From Pseudoalteromonas luteoviolacea H33-S (GTDB lineage: Bacteria > Pseudomonadota > Gammaproteobacteria > Enterobacterales > Alteromonadaceae): DNA of 64,000 nt. Below, one piece after another: positions 34,630-44,270 of the stretch. The DNA lies in NCBI RefSeq assembly GCF_001625695.1, contig NZ_AUXY01000083.1, positions 61,373 through 125,372 on the forward strand. The letters run 5' to 3'. Positions within the stretch are counted from its first letter, which is position 1, and each line of letters starts with the position of its first letter. Position numbers and translations under genes: made by a program. A model generated the notes under the pieces. The model had not been told where the DNA came from and did no database searches. It was given only the letters and a program-made list of their open reading frames with translations.

Positions 34630-35199
34630 TTAAGTTGAATAGCTTCTGCTTTTCTTTGCCTTTTTTGATTTATTAACTGTAAACACCCAGTTGCCTTTAG
34701 CTGCTAAACTCAATACCAAAAAAGCTTCCAAAAGATGAATTAACGATAGTGTAGGACCATAAACATTATTTATAATCGGGGGTGATTGTATTATTGCAGC
34801 TGTATATAGAGATGCTTCTATAAAAGCGATAAAGCTAATTAAAGTTGCCAAGGCATAAAGAAATATGAGTCCTCCTTCTTGTCTCGTAAAGACATACTGA
34901 GACTGTATTTTTTTAAACACTTTAATTCTTGAACTTAAACTAGCCGCTATTAGCCTTCTTCCTAGTACAGGTATTAGGAATAAAATACTTACAAACGTCA
35001 CCCATAAATAATAGTAGTTACCTAAGCTGAAGGCGAAGTCTATGGTTAATGCATCTAGTGTTTCAATGACCAAGATCACGCTTATTAAATAACGGACATT
35101 TATACTTTTCCATGCCAATACAAGCGCGATGATATATAAAGGTACTAGCATGTATGCTATCGCATCATATATTTCAGAAAAATTTTCGTAGGCAAACAT
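34630..35199 (-). CDS. Integral membrane protein of unknown function
   Basis: The 189-residue protein has about five hydrophobic helices (around 16-28, 32-52, 63-80, 108-130 and 152-168) and a basic C-terminal tail (KSKKAKKSRS). No family recognised. It starts 20 bases after the XRE gene ends and the short peptide gene lies 155 bases downstream on the same strand. A regulator, membrane protein and peptide in a row invites an immunity-protein reading, but nothing in the sequence proves it. Confidence 0.6.
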   Translation of the reverse strand: MFAYENFSEIYDAIAYMLVPLYIIALVLAWKSINVRYLISVILVIETLDALTIDFAFSLGNYYYLWVTFVSILFLIPVLGRRLIAASLSSRIKVFKKIQSQYVFTRQEGGLIFLYALATLISFIAFIEASLYTAAIIQSPPIINNVYGPTLSLIHLLEAFLVLSLAAKGNWVFTVNKSKKAKKSRSYST

Positions 35200-35219
35200 C
35201 AGGTATATCCTTAATCTCT

Positions 35220-35513
35220 CTAGCTTCTTTTATTTTCAGGTTGTTGACTATCGAGTAGTTGCTTCGTTTTTTCTTCTGGACTAAAACCACATATAAAGCA
35301 TATTAAAAAGTAGCTCGTTAATGGTACAGGGGTTTTGCCTGTTTCCCAATTAGATATAGTTGCCTGATCTACTGCTGGAATAAGTTTTTGCCCTAACTGA
35401 CTTTGGGTGAGGCCTGCATCTTTTCTCATCGATCTTATCGACTTGGCTGCCTCTCCCCATAAGCCATTAAACAATCCTAGTTGTCGAATCTTAAATTTCA
35501 TACGTCCCAACAT
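35220..35513 (-). CDS. XRE-family regulator, small
   Basis: A 97-residue protein with one helix-turn-helix at about residues 22-75 (SIRSMRKDAGLTQSQLGQKL, then DQATISNWETGKTPV), typical of Cro/C1 repressors. It ends with a charged tail. It heads a possible operon with the membrane protein and peptide gene. The ATG with weak spacing or the internal ATG four codons later could be the start. No palindrome stands out just upstream. Confidence 0.8.
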   Translation of the reverse strand: MLGRMKFKIRQLGLFNGLWGEAAKSIRSMRKDAGLTQSQLGQKLIPAVDQATISNWETGKTPVPLTSYFLICFICGFSPEEKTKQLLDSQQPENKRS

Positions 35514-36266
35514 TACCTTTTCATAACAAATTTAACAAAAGCTATCACTTAAAACACTGTTATTGCAAGCATTTAGAGACGACTAATAGCCTATATTAAT
35601 ATAATCATGTTTTGACTTTTAAATTAAAGATTTCCTTAGATTTTGATGTGTTTGTTATATTAAAATTTTCATTTACTTCTCTTATCATATCAAGGTGTTT
35701 TTTATAAATAAACCTTGCGGATGAAATTAATTAAATATTTTATAGCTTCTTGGTAATGAAAAAGTCGTGATACCTTCCCTCCAGGTCTTATTTTTTGTTA
35801 TGGGAATTGGGGTTGTGGATAGTTTTTTCTTTATTTAAAAGGCGCTATTTACTTAATTGGTCAGAGTGTTGCAGTAATGGGGGGTAATTAGACTTCATAG
35901 CTTAGTTCAGAGCCTTAACTGGTTTTAATTTCAAGAAAAAGTAGGCTAAATAGCGGTGTTGTTGATTCTTTGCTCACACATATAGGTATTAGTTTTGTTG
36001 ATTTTTTGATGCTGTTTCACGTCTCCATGTGTCTGTAAACTTGTTTTCTGATGCAGAGTCAGTGCCTCAACAATAAACTTTTCTTTAGAATGGCCCTGTT
36101 TTTAAACGCAAATTTGAGAATGAGTTTATATGGCAAAAGCATTGTGTAATGATAAGTTTTGGGGTTTGTAGCGTAACCAAATAGTTGTGTTCGCGTAAAG
36201 CGTAAACTAGAGCAATAAAAAGAATTTAAAACCCTAGTGTTTGGTTTAGGTGACAAAAGTATCGAG
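35514..36266. other. AT-rich gap without a supported gene
   Basis: About 750 bases with no convincing coding frame on either strand. A 65-codon minus-strand frame at 36059-36256 lacks a ribosome site and family similarity. The sequence is AT-rich with short palindromic patches such as TATATTAATATA near 35593. Confidence 0.5.
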
Positions 36267-36353
36267 CTATCTAGGAATAACTACAGGCCTTTCTATTCCA
36301 CCAGATATGCCACCCGCTACTTTAAGTAAATCATTTGCATTTAATTCTACCAT
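36267..36353 (-). CDS. Short double-glycine peptide gene, candidate bacteriocin precursor
   Basis: A 28-codon gene with AGGGA eight bases before the ATG. The product starts MVELNANDLLKVAGG, a textbook double-glycine leader (ELxxxDLLxVAGG), and ends with a 13-residue segment, ISGG plus a Pro/Val/Arg-rich end. Class II bacteriocin and RiPP leaders follow the same pattern, but the core is unusually short and has no Cys, so a signalling peptide is also possible. It stands alone on the minus strand, 194 bases from the start of the window's large lipoprotein region. Confidence 0.5.
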   Translation of the reverse strand: MVELNANDLLKVAGGISGGIERPVVIPR

Positions 36354-36486
36354 ATTGTATTTCCCTACATTTTTTATTTTAAATACTATGGCAGTTGAGC
36401 ATTTTAATTGACGAAAGTAAAGCTTAGTATGTGATAGAGCGAGGAAAGGTGGGAACGAAATAACCTGAATGTTTTATATAAGTATA

Positions 36487-36519
36487 AAACGGTGTAACAC
36501 GCTATGTTTTACACCGTTT
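36487..36519 (-). terminator. Terminator of the large lipoprotein gene
   Basis: AAACGGTGTAA and TTACACCGTTT form an 11-bp stem around an 11-base loop, with a T-rich stretch following on the minus strand. Confidence 0.8.
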
Positions 36520-36547
36520 AAAGGGAGGCTATATATTTTAGTTTTAC

Positions 36548-38116
36548 TTAATTTTGTTTTTCACAGCTCTTCCAAGTCTCACCATCGGTACTGCAGTGCA
36601 TGACATATGTGCCGTCATCTTCATATGTATGACGAGTCCATGTGCCATCACTGTGTTTAGATGTTGTGACGCGATTGTCGCCAGAATCATCTGTGATACG
36701 CTTATGCCAAGAGAAAAATGGGATAGTGACATCATTGTCAAATTCAAAGCCGGATTGTGCAAAGTACAGCACTAGAATTAATATATCTAATATATTGGGT
36801 TTGTCACCTAAGTTGATCCAGTCATCTAAATCAGTTTTTGTATTACTGTCTTGTGTAAACTCAGCTAAATAGTTGATAGAACCTTTGCTGTAGTCGACCG
36901 ACAAGCCTCGATACACGGCATCACTAAAGTCGACATCGTTATCACAAAGTTGTTGCTGTGAAGTCCGATCAACAGATTTGTAGTTATCTAGTGAATAGGT
37001 AATTCCATCAATTGTGAAACTGAGCTTTTCTGAGTAATGGCAAAGACCGAGGTCTTCAGAACTATTTTTGACCATATCAACCGTTCGACTGTATGAATGG
37101 CCTTCTCCCCACGGGCTTTGCTCAATTTTACGATCGTAATGGACAAACAAAACATCCTCTAAATCGTCATCCATGCGTACAGTTTCATCCACTATGGTTT
37201 GATCGCCCTCGCCAAAAATAAGCACACGTCGATACCAAACTAGTTGGTTGCTTTGTGATTGTTCTGATGGCGTATCTTGATAATGAAGTACACGTATCTC
37301 ATGGGCGTCTAGATATTCTTTTGCTAACGCCAAGTGTTTTTCGATGCTAGCTTGTAACCCTTTTACGATATCCTCGGCTAATTTTTGTAAGCTTTCATCA
37401 CCATTTTCAATGTAATCGCTAAACAGCTGCTCTTCAGAGATATTGTAATGCTCGATAACTTGAGCAGTACTTTCTTGCATAACTATTTGTAGTTGCTCTT
37501 TAAGTTGATTGTTTGCAATGATTTCGGCACAAGTTGAATTATTAAATTCATCTGTTTTATCCAGCGATTGCCAAAGTACAGTCGTGAGCGGCGTGATGTG
37601 CAGCATCTCTGAGTTTTCAATACTGTTTAGCGTTGGAGGTAATACCATTTTATACGCTTTAGTGACCTCGCCTAAATCTTCATCAATCGCACCTACTGGA
37701 ACGTCCACATACGTTGGTACGTACGCTGCACACTTTTCTTGCTCCTGTGTTAATTCAAGCTGATAACTCCCTTTATCTGTGGAGATTGCGAATGGCTCAT
37801 CTTTATCTTGTTGTGCGTTGCTATTTAAGTCTAGCCATACCGTAGCCCCCGAAACGTAGCCATCAATAACTCTGCCGCGTCTAGCATATCGATTTTCTTC
37901 AGTTGTGACTGGCGGCTTTGTATTATCTACGTTGTTATTTGATTGGTCAGAGCCTGTATCAGCTTGGCTTTTGTTATCACTACTTGGTATGTTATTTGAT
38001 GTCTTGCTATCTAATTGTATAGATGGGCCGCTTGTACCGCCGTTTCCACCACATGCAGTGAAAAGAGAGCTACATAAAAGTGCTACTGTGAGTGATTTTA
38101 ATTGAGGTGTAAACAT
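36548..38116 (-). CDS. Large surface lipoprotein with carbohydrate/adhesin-like N domain
   Basis: A 522-residue lipoprotein with lipobox LFTACGG. A disordered Ser/Asn/Gln-rich stretch (about 25-70) leads to a short domain with GYVSGATVWLDLNSNAQQD, a pattern seen in calcium-binding or SdrD-B/dockerin-like repeats. A long helical and beta region follows, ending in WHKRITDDSGDNRV and TWTRHTYEDDGT repeats. It resembles Pseudoalteromonas/Shewanella surface lipoproteins of unknown role. The hybrid sensor gene starts divergently 290 bases away and may control it. Confidence 0.6.
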   Translation of the reverse strand: MFTPQLKSLTVALLCSSLFTACGGNGGTSGPSIQLDSKTSNNIPSSDNKSQADTGSDQSNNNVDNTKPPVTTEENRYARRGRVIDGYVSGATVWLDLNSNAQQDKDEPFAISTDKGSYQLELTQEQEKCAAYVPTYVDVPVGAIDEDLGEVTKAYKMVLPPTLNSIENSEMLHITPLTTVLWQSLDKTDEFNNSTCAEIIANNQLKEQLQIVMQESTAQVIEHYNISEEQLFSDYIENGDESLQKLAEDIVKGLQASIEKHLALAKEYLDAHEIRVLHYQDTPSEQSQSNQLVWYRRVLIFGEGDQTIVDETVRMDDDLEDVLFVHYDRKIEQSPWGEGHSYSRTVDMVKNSSEDLGLCHYSEKLSFTIDGITYSLDNYKSVDRTSQQQLCDNDVDFSDAVYRGLSVDYSKGSINYLAEFTQDSNTKTDLDDWINLGDKPNILDILILVLYFAQSGFEFDNDVTIPFFSWHKRITDDSGDNRVTTSKHSDGTWTRHTYEDDGTYVMHCSTDGETWKSCEKQN

Positions 38117-38406
38117 GCATGTTCCTTGTTACGCAGGTTTATTAAGTAACTGCTTAATCATTTATTTTTAGTATTGCCTTGCAAAATTATCTGGTTCGCA
38201 ACGCACTGATGAATGCGCATAATTTTACGTAATATGGGCGAGTTGGTGGTAGCTCAAAACAGACAAAAAAGTATGATTATCTGCCTAAATTTAGTGTTTA
38301 GATTCTTGTTTAATATTTATTATGTTGTTGCTATTATGTCAACTAGGAACAGGGGTTTGCAACCTGAAGTTATAAAAATAAGTATATATAACAATAATCT
38401 GTCATT

Positions 38407-41400
38407 ATGATTTTCAATTATCTATTGCGTGTGTTCTTTATTTACTTAGTTATTATTAGCGCCTTTTTTTGTGCTAAAGGCATCGCTGTGCCTAACTTAT
38501 CACCCGTACTAGGTGTAGGGGATGGTTTACCCAGTAATCGTATATTCGATATAGAGCGCGATGAGCTTGGATATATGTGGTTGGCAACAGAGCAGGGCAT
38601 TGCGCGTTTTGATGGTACGCAAGTAATACGTTTCTCCGCACATGAAACACCTGAGCTGAGTTTATCTCTGAAAGTCCGTGACTTATTATTTGACTCAAGT
38701 GGGCAGCTTTGGGTTGCAGGCAATCAGGGTTTGGAAGTACTTAAGTCTCGCAGTGAGCGGTTTGAGCCAATCATGCCCTCCCAGAAAAGCGATGCATTTA
38801 ATGTATACAGTTTATTTGAATCAAATGACAAAGTGATTTGGGTCGGGACAAAAGAAGGGCTGTATAAAGCCTCCAATACAGTGCTTGCTCACGTAGAACT
38901 AAAATTTAATGGTTCTGCGATAGTCCCTCATGTTTTATCAATTGTTGATACCGAAGATGATAAGCTCTTGCTTGCTACCAATACAGGTATCATGTTGGTT
39001 GATAAGAATACTCAAGGTGTAAAATATGTCACCGATGAAAGCGGAGAAATAATTTTTGCAGATAGAATTTGGCGCTTAGCCGATGGCTCTATATGGCTTG
39101 CGATGCACGGTGTGGGGCTCGCGACTTATGATTTGAACTCCCACATCGTTAAATTACGTTATATAGACCAAAATGAGTTTGATACCGTTGGATATGTATT
39201 TGATTTACTCCAGGGGAATGGCCAAATATTGGCTGCATCTTTAAATACGGGGTTGCTCAAATTAAAAGGTGGCGAGGTTGAGACAAGTAAAGGCTTGCCT
39301 CCTTTACTGACGTTATTTCAAGATAAGCAAGTCACTGTGTTTGGCAGTTATAGTGAAGGGGCAACGCTCGATACTGCCAATAAGCAAGCGACAAAAAATC
39401 GTCGATTTGTTCACCCTAGTGAAACTGAACAATATGAAATAAACGATATTCTTGCCGTAAAAAGTGATTTATGGCTTGCAGATCAACTGGCTGGGGTTTG
39501 TCGTTATTCCATTGAGGGGGATTTTAAGTCTTGCCTTGAAACACAAGATTTATCAGCGCAGGCATTGGCGTTCTCGTCGGATGGAAGCGTTTGGGCTAGT
39601 TTGTATAAAAGTGTTGTGCAAATTGACTCAACTTCAATGTCAGTTATTCAGCAGTTTGACTTAGCAAAATCTAAAATACCTGATGCAATATACTCCATAG
39701 CGATTCAAAACGATCATACATTATGGTTAGCTCATAGCTTTGATGGCTTGACACGATTGAATAGTAAAACATACCAAGTATCTCGTTTTCATACAGATAA
39801 TTCAGCTTTGGTTAGTGATGAAGTGCACGATATTGTACTTTTTCAAGACACTTTGTGGGTCGCAACAAGCAATGGCTTACAAGTTTTTGATATCGCCTCT
39901 GATAAGCTAGTAGAAAAAGAAGAGTATGCTCTAAATATTCAAAATGCTGTGTATGACCTTATTATTAGTCCAAACGCTGACTTGTTTGTGCAGACTAACG
40001 TTGGTTTACATGTGTTTGATTTAAATTCAAAGCGATGGCGTACCTTGCCTGATAAAATAAGTTCACTGACGGATACGAGCATCGCATTTGATAATAAAGG
40101 TGATGCTTGGTTTGCCAATAGCCATGGCATGCTCAGCTGGTCACCTCACACTAACCGAAATGAAATTCGCTATTTTGATAAGGGAGATGGGTTATATGCG
40201 CAAGGTTATTTAGCGAGTGCTGGGGCAGGTTTAAGTGAGCAGGTTGTATTTGCAAGTGCAGATGGCTTAAGCATTTTAACCCCTGACCAGCTAACATTTT
40301 CGGATGCATCGCCAAAAGTCAGCGAATTTGAGTTGACGCTACCCGATGGAAAGACATTAAAGTATTTTAATCAGTCTAGCTTAACAGACTTACCTTATGA
40401 CCATGCCAGTATGCGGTTTGTATTAGCAAATACAAATTTCTCAAGTCCATCTAAACAGAGATTTAAGTACAAGCTCGAGGGGGTTTCAAATACTTGGATT
40501 GAGCTAGGCAAGGGCCGTATCTTGATGATCCCCAAGCTTAAACACGGTACATATAAATTATTACTACAAAGCACAGATAGTAATGGTAATTGGTCAACAA
40601 ATACGACGCAGTTTTCATTTGTTATTCAAACACCTTGGTATGCAACTTATTGGGCATATTGTGCGTATTTGTGTCTGATTGTGCTGGGTTTATTAGCGAT
40701 TTATCGAGCCAGAATTAATGCACTTAGACGCATTCAGTTGGCGTTGGAAGCTGAAGTTGCCGCCCAAACTAAAGAGATCAGCCAGCAAAATACATTACTT
40801 ACACAAAAGAGTGATGCATTGGCGTTGGCACAAGCGCAGCGAACTACACTTTTACGAACATTGTCACACGAACTCATGACACCGGTTTCACTCATTCAAG
40901 GCCCAGCAGAGCAACTGGTGAGGCTTCAACATGCTGATGAGCGTAGTCAGATGGCTAATATTGTGATCAGCAACGCCAAGAGACTTAAAATATTGATTGA
41001 GCAGTTGATGCAGGTGTCTAATTCCGAAAAACCGCTTTCTCAGATAGACAAGCGAGCTGAGTTACCAACAATGTGTTTTGGCTTGTCTCAAATATGTGCC
41101 GAGCAGGTTGCCGCGTTTACTCCTTTGGCGGAAAAAAAACAAATAACACTTGTTGCTAATATTGATAAAGACATTGCAGTTGAAGCACTCGCCGATCAGC
41201 TCGAAAAATGCGTCAGCAATCTTATCAGTAACGCCATTAAATATAGCCATATGGGCAGTGAAGTTCTGGTTGAGCTCCAAGTTTTGGAAACTAAGTCTGA
41301 TCAAAAGTGTTGCTTGCGAGTTAAAGATCAAGGAATTGGCATTGATGAAACAGAGCACAAAGCGATTTTTACACCTGAATATCGAACGAGAAGCGGGCGC

Positions 41401-42396
41401 GAAACAGGTGTCGGTCTAGGCATTGGTTTAAGTGTGGTTAAAGCGGTAGTAGATGAATTGGGTGGTGTTATCAATGTAAAGTCAGCATTAGGAAAAGGCA
41501 GTGAATTTTGCATTATTTTCGATACTTTACCTAATAAAGAAGATTTAGCCCCACCAATATCAGCCACAAATACGCCAGAACAAACGAGCGAGAAAACGCT
41601 GCTGATTGTCGATGATACTCCGGACATGTTAGTGCTTTTAAACAGCGTATTTGAGTCTCATTATAAAGTGGTACAAGCAGAGGATGGTTTGCAAGGCGTT
41701 GATATAGCAACTGAAATACTACCTGATTTGATTATCTCAGATGTGATGATGCCAAACTTAGATGGATTTGGTTTGTTAAGCAGAGTAAAGCGTGATGCGC
41801 TAACAGCGCATATTCCAGTAATTTTATTGACTGCAAACCTCAATGAGCAAAAAGAGCTCGAAGGTTTGAGCCGCCAAGCGGATGACTACATTACCAAGCC
41901 GTTCAGTATTCAGGCTTTAGAATTAAAAGTGCGTAATGTCTTTTTACATCAAGCCGCTAATTTAGCTAAGTGGCATGCTCGTATTGATAACAAAGATATC
42001 AAAAGTATAGATTTACCCATGCTACCGAAGCTTAAGTTTAAAGATGAGCCGCATATTTATGACTTTTTAGATAAGTTAGATAAAGTGATTCATCAGTGTT
42101 ATCAACAACCAGATACAACGGTTACTCAGATTGCAAAAGAAATGGCTTTGAGTGAGCGTCAGCTGCATCGTAAGTTAACAGCGGTACTATCGATGGGAGC
42201 CAATGAATATCTACGAACCTATCGTTTGTATCAGTCTATTACGCCATTGCTACATGGTAAAAGTGTTGCTGAGGTCGCGGATTTAGCAGGGTTTAACTCT
42301 TCGTCTTATTTTAGTGCCTGCTTTAAAAAGCACTACGGGATGACAGCTAAAACGTATGTCCAAAAGCAAAGAGAGAAGCATAAAACGGTCATATAA
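38407..42396 (+). CDS. Hybrid two-component system (beta-propeller, Y_Y_Y, kinase, receiver, AraC)
   Basis: A 1329-residue one-protein signalling system. After a signal/anchor helix, about 700 residues form the two seven-bladed Reg_prop propellers (repeated GLWVAT- and WLATEQGIARF-type blades) and a Y_Y_Y domain. A transmembrane helix (about 745-767) follows. HisKA has His821 (LSHELMTP), then come HATPase (GIGLSVVKAVVDELGG), a receiver with Asp1112 (SDVMMPN), and a C-terminal AraC helix-turn-helix (about 1230-1325). Such HTCS proteins sense oligosaccharides and activate linked utilisation genes, mainly in Bacteroidetes. No glycoside hydrolase is adjacent; the divergent lipoprotein is the only obvious target. 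Confidence 0.9.
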   Translation: MIFNYLLRVFFIYLVIISAFFCAKGIAVPNLSPVLGVGDGLPSNRIFDIERDELGYMWLATEQGIARFDGTQVIRFSAHETPELSLSLKVRDLLFDSSGQLWVAGNQGLEVLKSRSERFEPIMPSQKSDAFNVYSLFESNDKVIWVGTKEGLYKASNTVLAHVELKFNGSAIVPHVLSIVDTEDDKLLLATNTGIMLVDKNTQGVKYVTDESGEIIFADRIWRLADGSIWLAMHGVGLATYDLNSHIVKLRYIDQNEFDTVGYVFDLLQGNGQILAASLNTGLLKLKGGEVETSKGLPPLLTLFQDKQVTVFGSYSEGATLDTANKQATKNRRFVHPSETEQYEINDILAVKSDLWLADQLAGVCRYSIEGDFKSCLETQDLSAQALAFSSDGSVWASLYKSVVQIDSTSMSVIQQFDLAKSKIPDAIYSIAIQNDHTLWLAHSFDGLTRLNSKTYQVSRFHTDNSALVSDEVHDIVLFQDTLWVATSNGLQVFDIASDKLVEKEEYALNIQNAVYDLIISPNADLFVQTNVGLHVFDLNSKRWRTLPDKISSLTDTSIAFDNKGDAWFANSHGMLSWSPHTNRNEIRYFDKGDGLYAQGYLASAGAGLSEQVVFASADGLSILTPDQLTFSDASPKVSEFELTLPDGKTLKYFNQSSLTDLPYDHASMRFVLANTNFSSPSKQRFKYKLEGVSNTWIELGKGRILMIPKLKHGTYKLLLQSTDSNGNWSTNTTQFSFVIQTPWYATYWAYCAYLCLIVLGLLAIYRARINALRRIQLALEAEVAAQTKEISQQNTLLTQKSDALALAQAQRTTLLRTLSHELMTPVSLIQGPAEQLVRLQHADERSQMANIVISNAKRLKILIEQLMQVSNSEKPLSQIDKRAELPTMCFGLSQICAEQVAAFTPLAEKKQITLVANIDKDIAVEALADQLEKCVSNLISNAIKYSHMGSEVLVELQVLETKSDQKCCLRVKDQGIGIDETEHKAIFTPEYRTRSGRETGVGLGIGLSVVKAVVDELGGVINVKSALGKGSEFCIIFDTLPNKEDLAPPISATNTPEQTSEKTLLIVDDTPDMLVLLNSVFESHYKVVQAEDGLQGVDIATEILPDLIISDVMMPNLDGFGLLSRVKRDALTAHIPVILLTANLNEQKELEGLSRQADDYITKPFSIQALELKVRNVFLHQAANLAKWHARIDNKDIKSIDLPMLPKLKFKDEPHIYDFLDKLDKVIHQCYQQPDTTVTQIAKEMALSERQLHRKLTAVLSMGANEYLRTYRLYQSITPLLHGKSVAEVADLAGFNSSSYFSACFKKHYGMTAKTYVQKQREKHKTVI

Positions 42397-42409
42397 TGAG
42401 ATAGCTTTT

Positions 42410-42436
42410 AAAAGAGGTGTATACACCTCTTTTTGC
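42410..42436. terminator. Bidirectional terminator
   Basis: AAAAGAGGTGTA and TACACCTCTTTT are a perfect 24-bp palindrome with T-rich flanks, ending the sensor gene and the opposing small gene. Confidence 0.85.
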
Positions 42437-42451
42437 TCGGTTCAGCTACTT

Positions 42452-42682
42452 TTACAAGTATCTGATATTAGAAATCCCGCCTTCCATACGACATTCATAA
42501 TATAGTGTTCTGACATCTCTCTCATTGTATACAATTTCTTGCCAAATCGGGTGAAGAGAAGAGTACGGATCTTCACAGGTAAACATGATTACTGGCGAGT
42601 TAGCGGCATTTGCTTGATTACTCAAAGATACTACACATGTAAAAGCCATGACGGTTCCCGAGATAATAGATGCTAATTTCAT
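42452..42682 (-). CDS. Small secreted protein, paralogue A
   Basis: A 76-residue exported protein (signal peptide ends near QANAAN) with two Cys (FTCED, YYECR). Its mature part has the order TC, W, Y, then a Cys followed by a Gly-rich run near the end. The neighbouring gene has the same arrangement, so the two look like diverged paralogues. AAGGA precedes the ATG. Function unknown. Confidence 0.6.
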   Translation of the reverse strand: MKLASIISGTVMAFTCVVSLSNQANAANSPVIMFTCEDPYSSLHPIWQEIVYNERDVRTLYYECRMEGGISNIRYL

Positions 42683-42861
42683 TTTACATTCCTTATTGAT
42701 TAGCGTTTATTTCCTCTTTACGACGTTATTAACAAGAAAAAAATAAGTAGTTTGTACCTGAAATGAGATTTTTCATTTAAAACAGCATTGTGAGTGTGTT
42801 TTACCAAGCTGGTTGAGTAAGCAATACCCGACACAAAGCTAAATATCAATAATTCAAAATA

Positions 42862-43119
42862 TTAGCGTAAAGGGAGTTCTGTTACGTCAGGAGTGCCTCT
42901 ATTCATATAGCAACTTTGCTTCATATAACTAAGTTGAGCTTCGCCGACTGCCAAACCACGCCACAACACTATGCCTGGGTTATCTATGCCCCCAGCAATA
43001 TAGCATGTGATCAAATACCCTTTTATAGGTGTAGTTGTTAGCCCATTGGACTTTGCTGTGTTTGAGTATGCAGTAGATATTGCTAGCGCTGCGCCTATTA
43101 CGAAATAAGATAACTTCAT
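42862..43119 (-). CDS. Small secreted protein, paralogue B
   Basis: An 85-residue exported protein (signal peptide ends around SNTAKS) with two Cys (LITCY, KQSCY) in the same order as its neighbour. A perfect AAGGA ribosome site precedes the ATG. No family recognised. The pairing suggests a gene duplication of a disulfide-bonded peptide. Confidence 0.6.
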   Translation of the reverse strand: MKLSYFVIGAALAISTAYSNTAKSNGLTTTPIKGYLITCYIAGGIDNPGIVLWRGLAVGEAQLSYMKQSCYMNRGTPDVTELPLR

Positions 43120-43499
43120 ATTATTTTCCTTAATGTTGATTAACTATCCTATATACAACGAGTGTCAGGTATAAAAAAACATCAAAATGAGCAATAAAAG
43201 TACCACGAGTTACTTATAAACTAGCTATCCTAAACTATTTTAGTTAAACGGTTTGTATTAATTAACTTGTGATTTTTATAGCTTATACTGCACAAGAGAT
43301 GAGATGTTAATAGAGTTGCTTGTAAGGTATTGCTTAAAAATAAAACGTTTCATATTCGCTAAGTTTTAAAGGCAACAGTTAAGGTTTGGCGGTAGTGCAG
43401 AATAGTGAATATTTTATCTAAAAAAAGTAATTACATGTTTTTTAAAATAAAATGGCGGCACTTTGTAACTTTAATAACTCAATTTATAAGGTTTTGCCG
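43120..43499. other. Intergenic region without a supported gene
   Basis: About 380 AT-rich bases. GCGGCA near 43455 and TGCCGC near 43495 could pair over a long loop. No coding frame with a ribosome site was found on either strand. Confidence 0.45.
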
Positions 43500-43763
43500 C
43501 TACTTTACTTTTTTCTTCGTGTGGTGAGCTCTTTTAACACTTCCATTTACTTGATTTTGAATTTGATCGATCTGATTCACTAAAGAGCGAGTATCGATTT
43601 TGCAAAATAAAAGCCATTTCAAGAAGTCCCTCATTTTGGGTTGACCCACGTCTAACTCATAGTTACTAACGGTTTCTCTCGAGATACCGAGCTTATCAGC
43701 CATCTCTTTTTGGGTTAAACCTGCATTGACTCTCATGCTTTTTAGGTCATCACCACTTATCAC
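43500..43763 (-). CDS. XRE-family regulator
   Basis: An 87-residue repressor-like protein, helix-turn-helix at about residues 8-60 (MRVNAGLTQKEMADKLGISRETVSNYE) with a basic C-terminal tail (KRAHHTKKKVK). It is divergent from another XRE gene; a palindrome lies between. Role unknown, but a divergent pair of small XRE proteins often forms a switch. Confidence 0.85.
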   Translation of the reverse strand: MISGDDLKSMRVNAGLTQKEMADKLGISRETVSNYELDVGQPKMRDFLKWLLFCKIDTRSLVNQIDQIQNQVNGSVKRAHHTKKKVK

Positions 43764-43847
43764 TTTCCTTATCCTCTTCCATTTTATTTTTTCGGAGATT
43801 TTTCCGCATACTAAGTTTCATAATATTAACATTGATTTTTCATAAGT

Positions 43848-43863
43848 AAACATTTGAATGTTT
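43848..43863. promoter_or_regulatory. Candidate operator between divergent XRE genes
   Basis: AAACATT and AATGTTT are perfect inverted 7-bp arms around a TG centre. It lies between the two start codons, 85 bases from one and 135 from the other. Confidence 0.5.
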
Positions 43864-43997
43864 TATCGACTTAAACATAGCTTTGACACAAAAGCAAAAG
43901 CTATTTGTAAATCGTCTAAACAGTAGGGATTAGAAATTGTAAGTACTAAGAATCAAATTTTGCTTGATATCGACAACCAATTCTATAGGGAAAATGT

Positions 43998-44270
43998 ATG
44001 GTTAGTAGATTTATGAGACATGACGCTGTGAGACGCAGATTAGTCGTTAATAAGTTAATGTTAGAGATGCAGCATAACTTAAAGTTCATTAGGAAACGCA
44101 ATAACTTAACGCAAAAGCAGCTAGGCGATAAGCTTTGTGTAGATCAGGCGACAATCAGTAACTTTGAGAACGGAAAAACCTATATGACCATAGAGCTGGT
44201 TTATGAAATGTACTTAATATTTGGTGATGATTTTTCGTTGCCTTGTATCAGGTACTTAGGTGATAAATAG
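43998..44270 (+). CDS. XRE-family regulator
   Basis: A 90-residue protein with a helix-turn-helix at about residues 28-80 (NLKFIRKRNNLTQKQLGDKL, then DQATISNFENGKT). The helix sequence is close to that of the small XRE protein at 35.2-35.5 kb (DQATISNWETGKT), suggesting related regulators in this accessory stretch. Divergent from the other XRE gene. The DNA target is not known. Confidence 0.85.
   Translation: MVSRFMRHDAVRRRLVVNKLMLEMQHNLKFIRKRNNLTQKQLGDKLCVDQATISNFENGKTYMTIELVYEMYLIFGDDFSLPCIRYLGDK

Noticed and set aside
36059..36256. A 65-codon minus-strand frame
   Set aside because: No ribosome site and no family resemblance; amino-acid use is unlike neighbours.
35514..36266. An insertion sequence in the gene-free gap
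   Set aside because: No terminal inverted repeats, target duplication or transposase-like frame was found.
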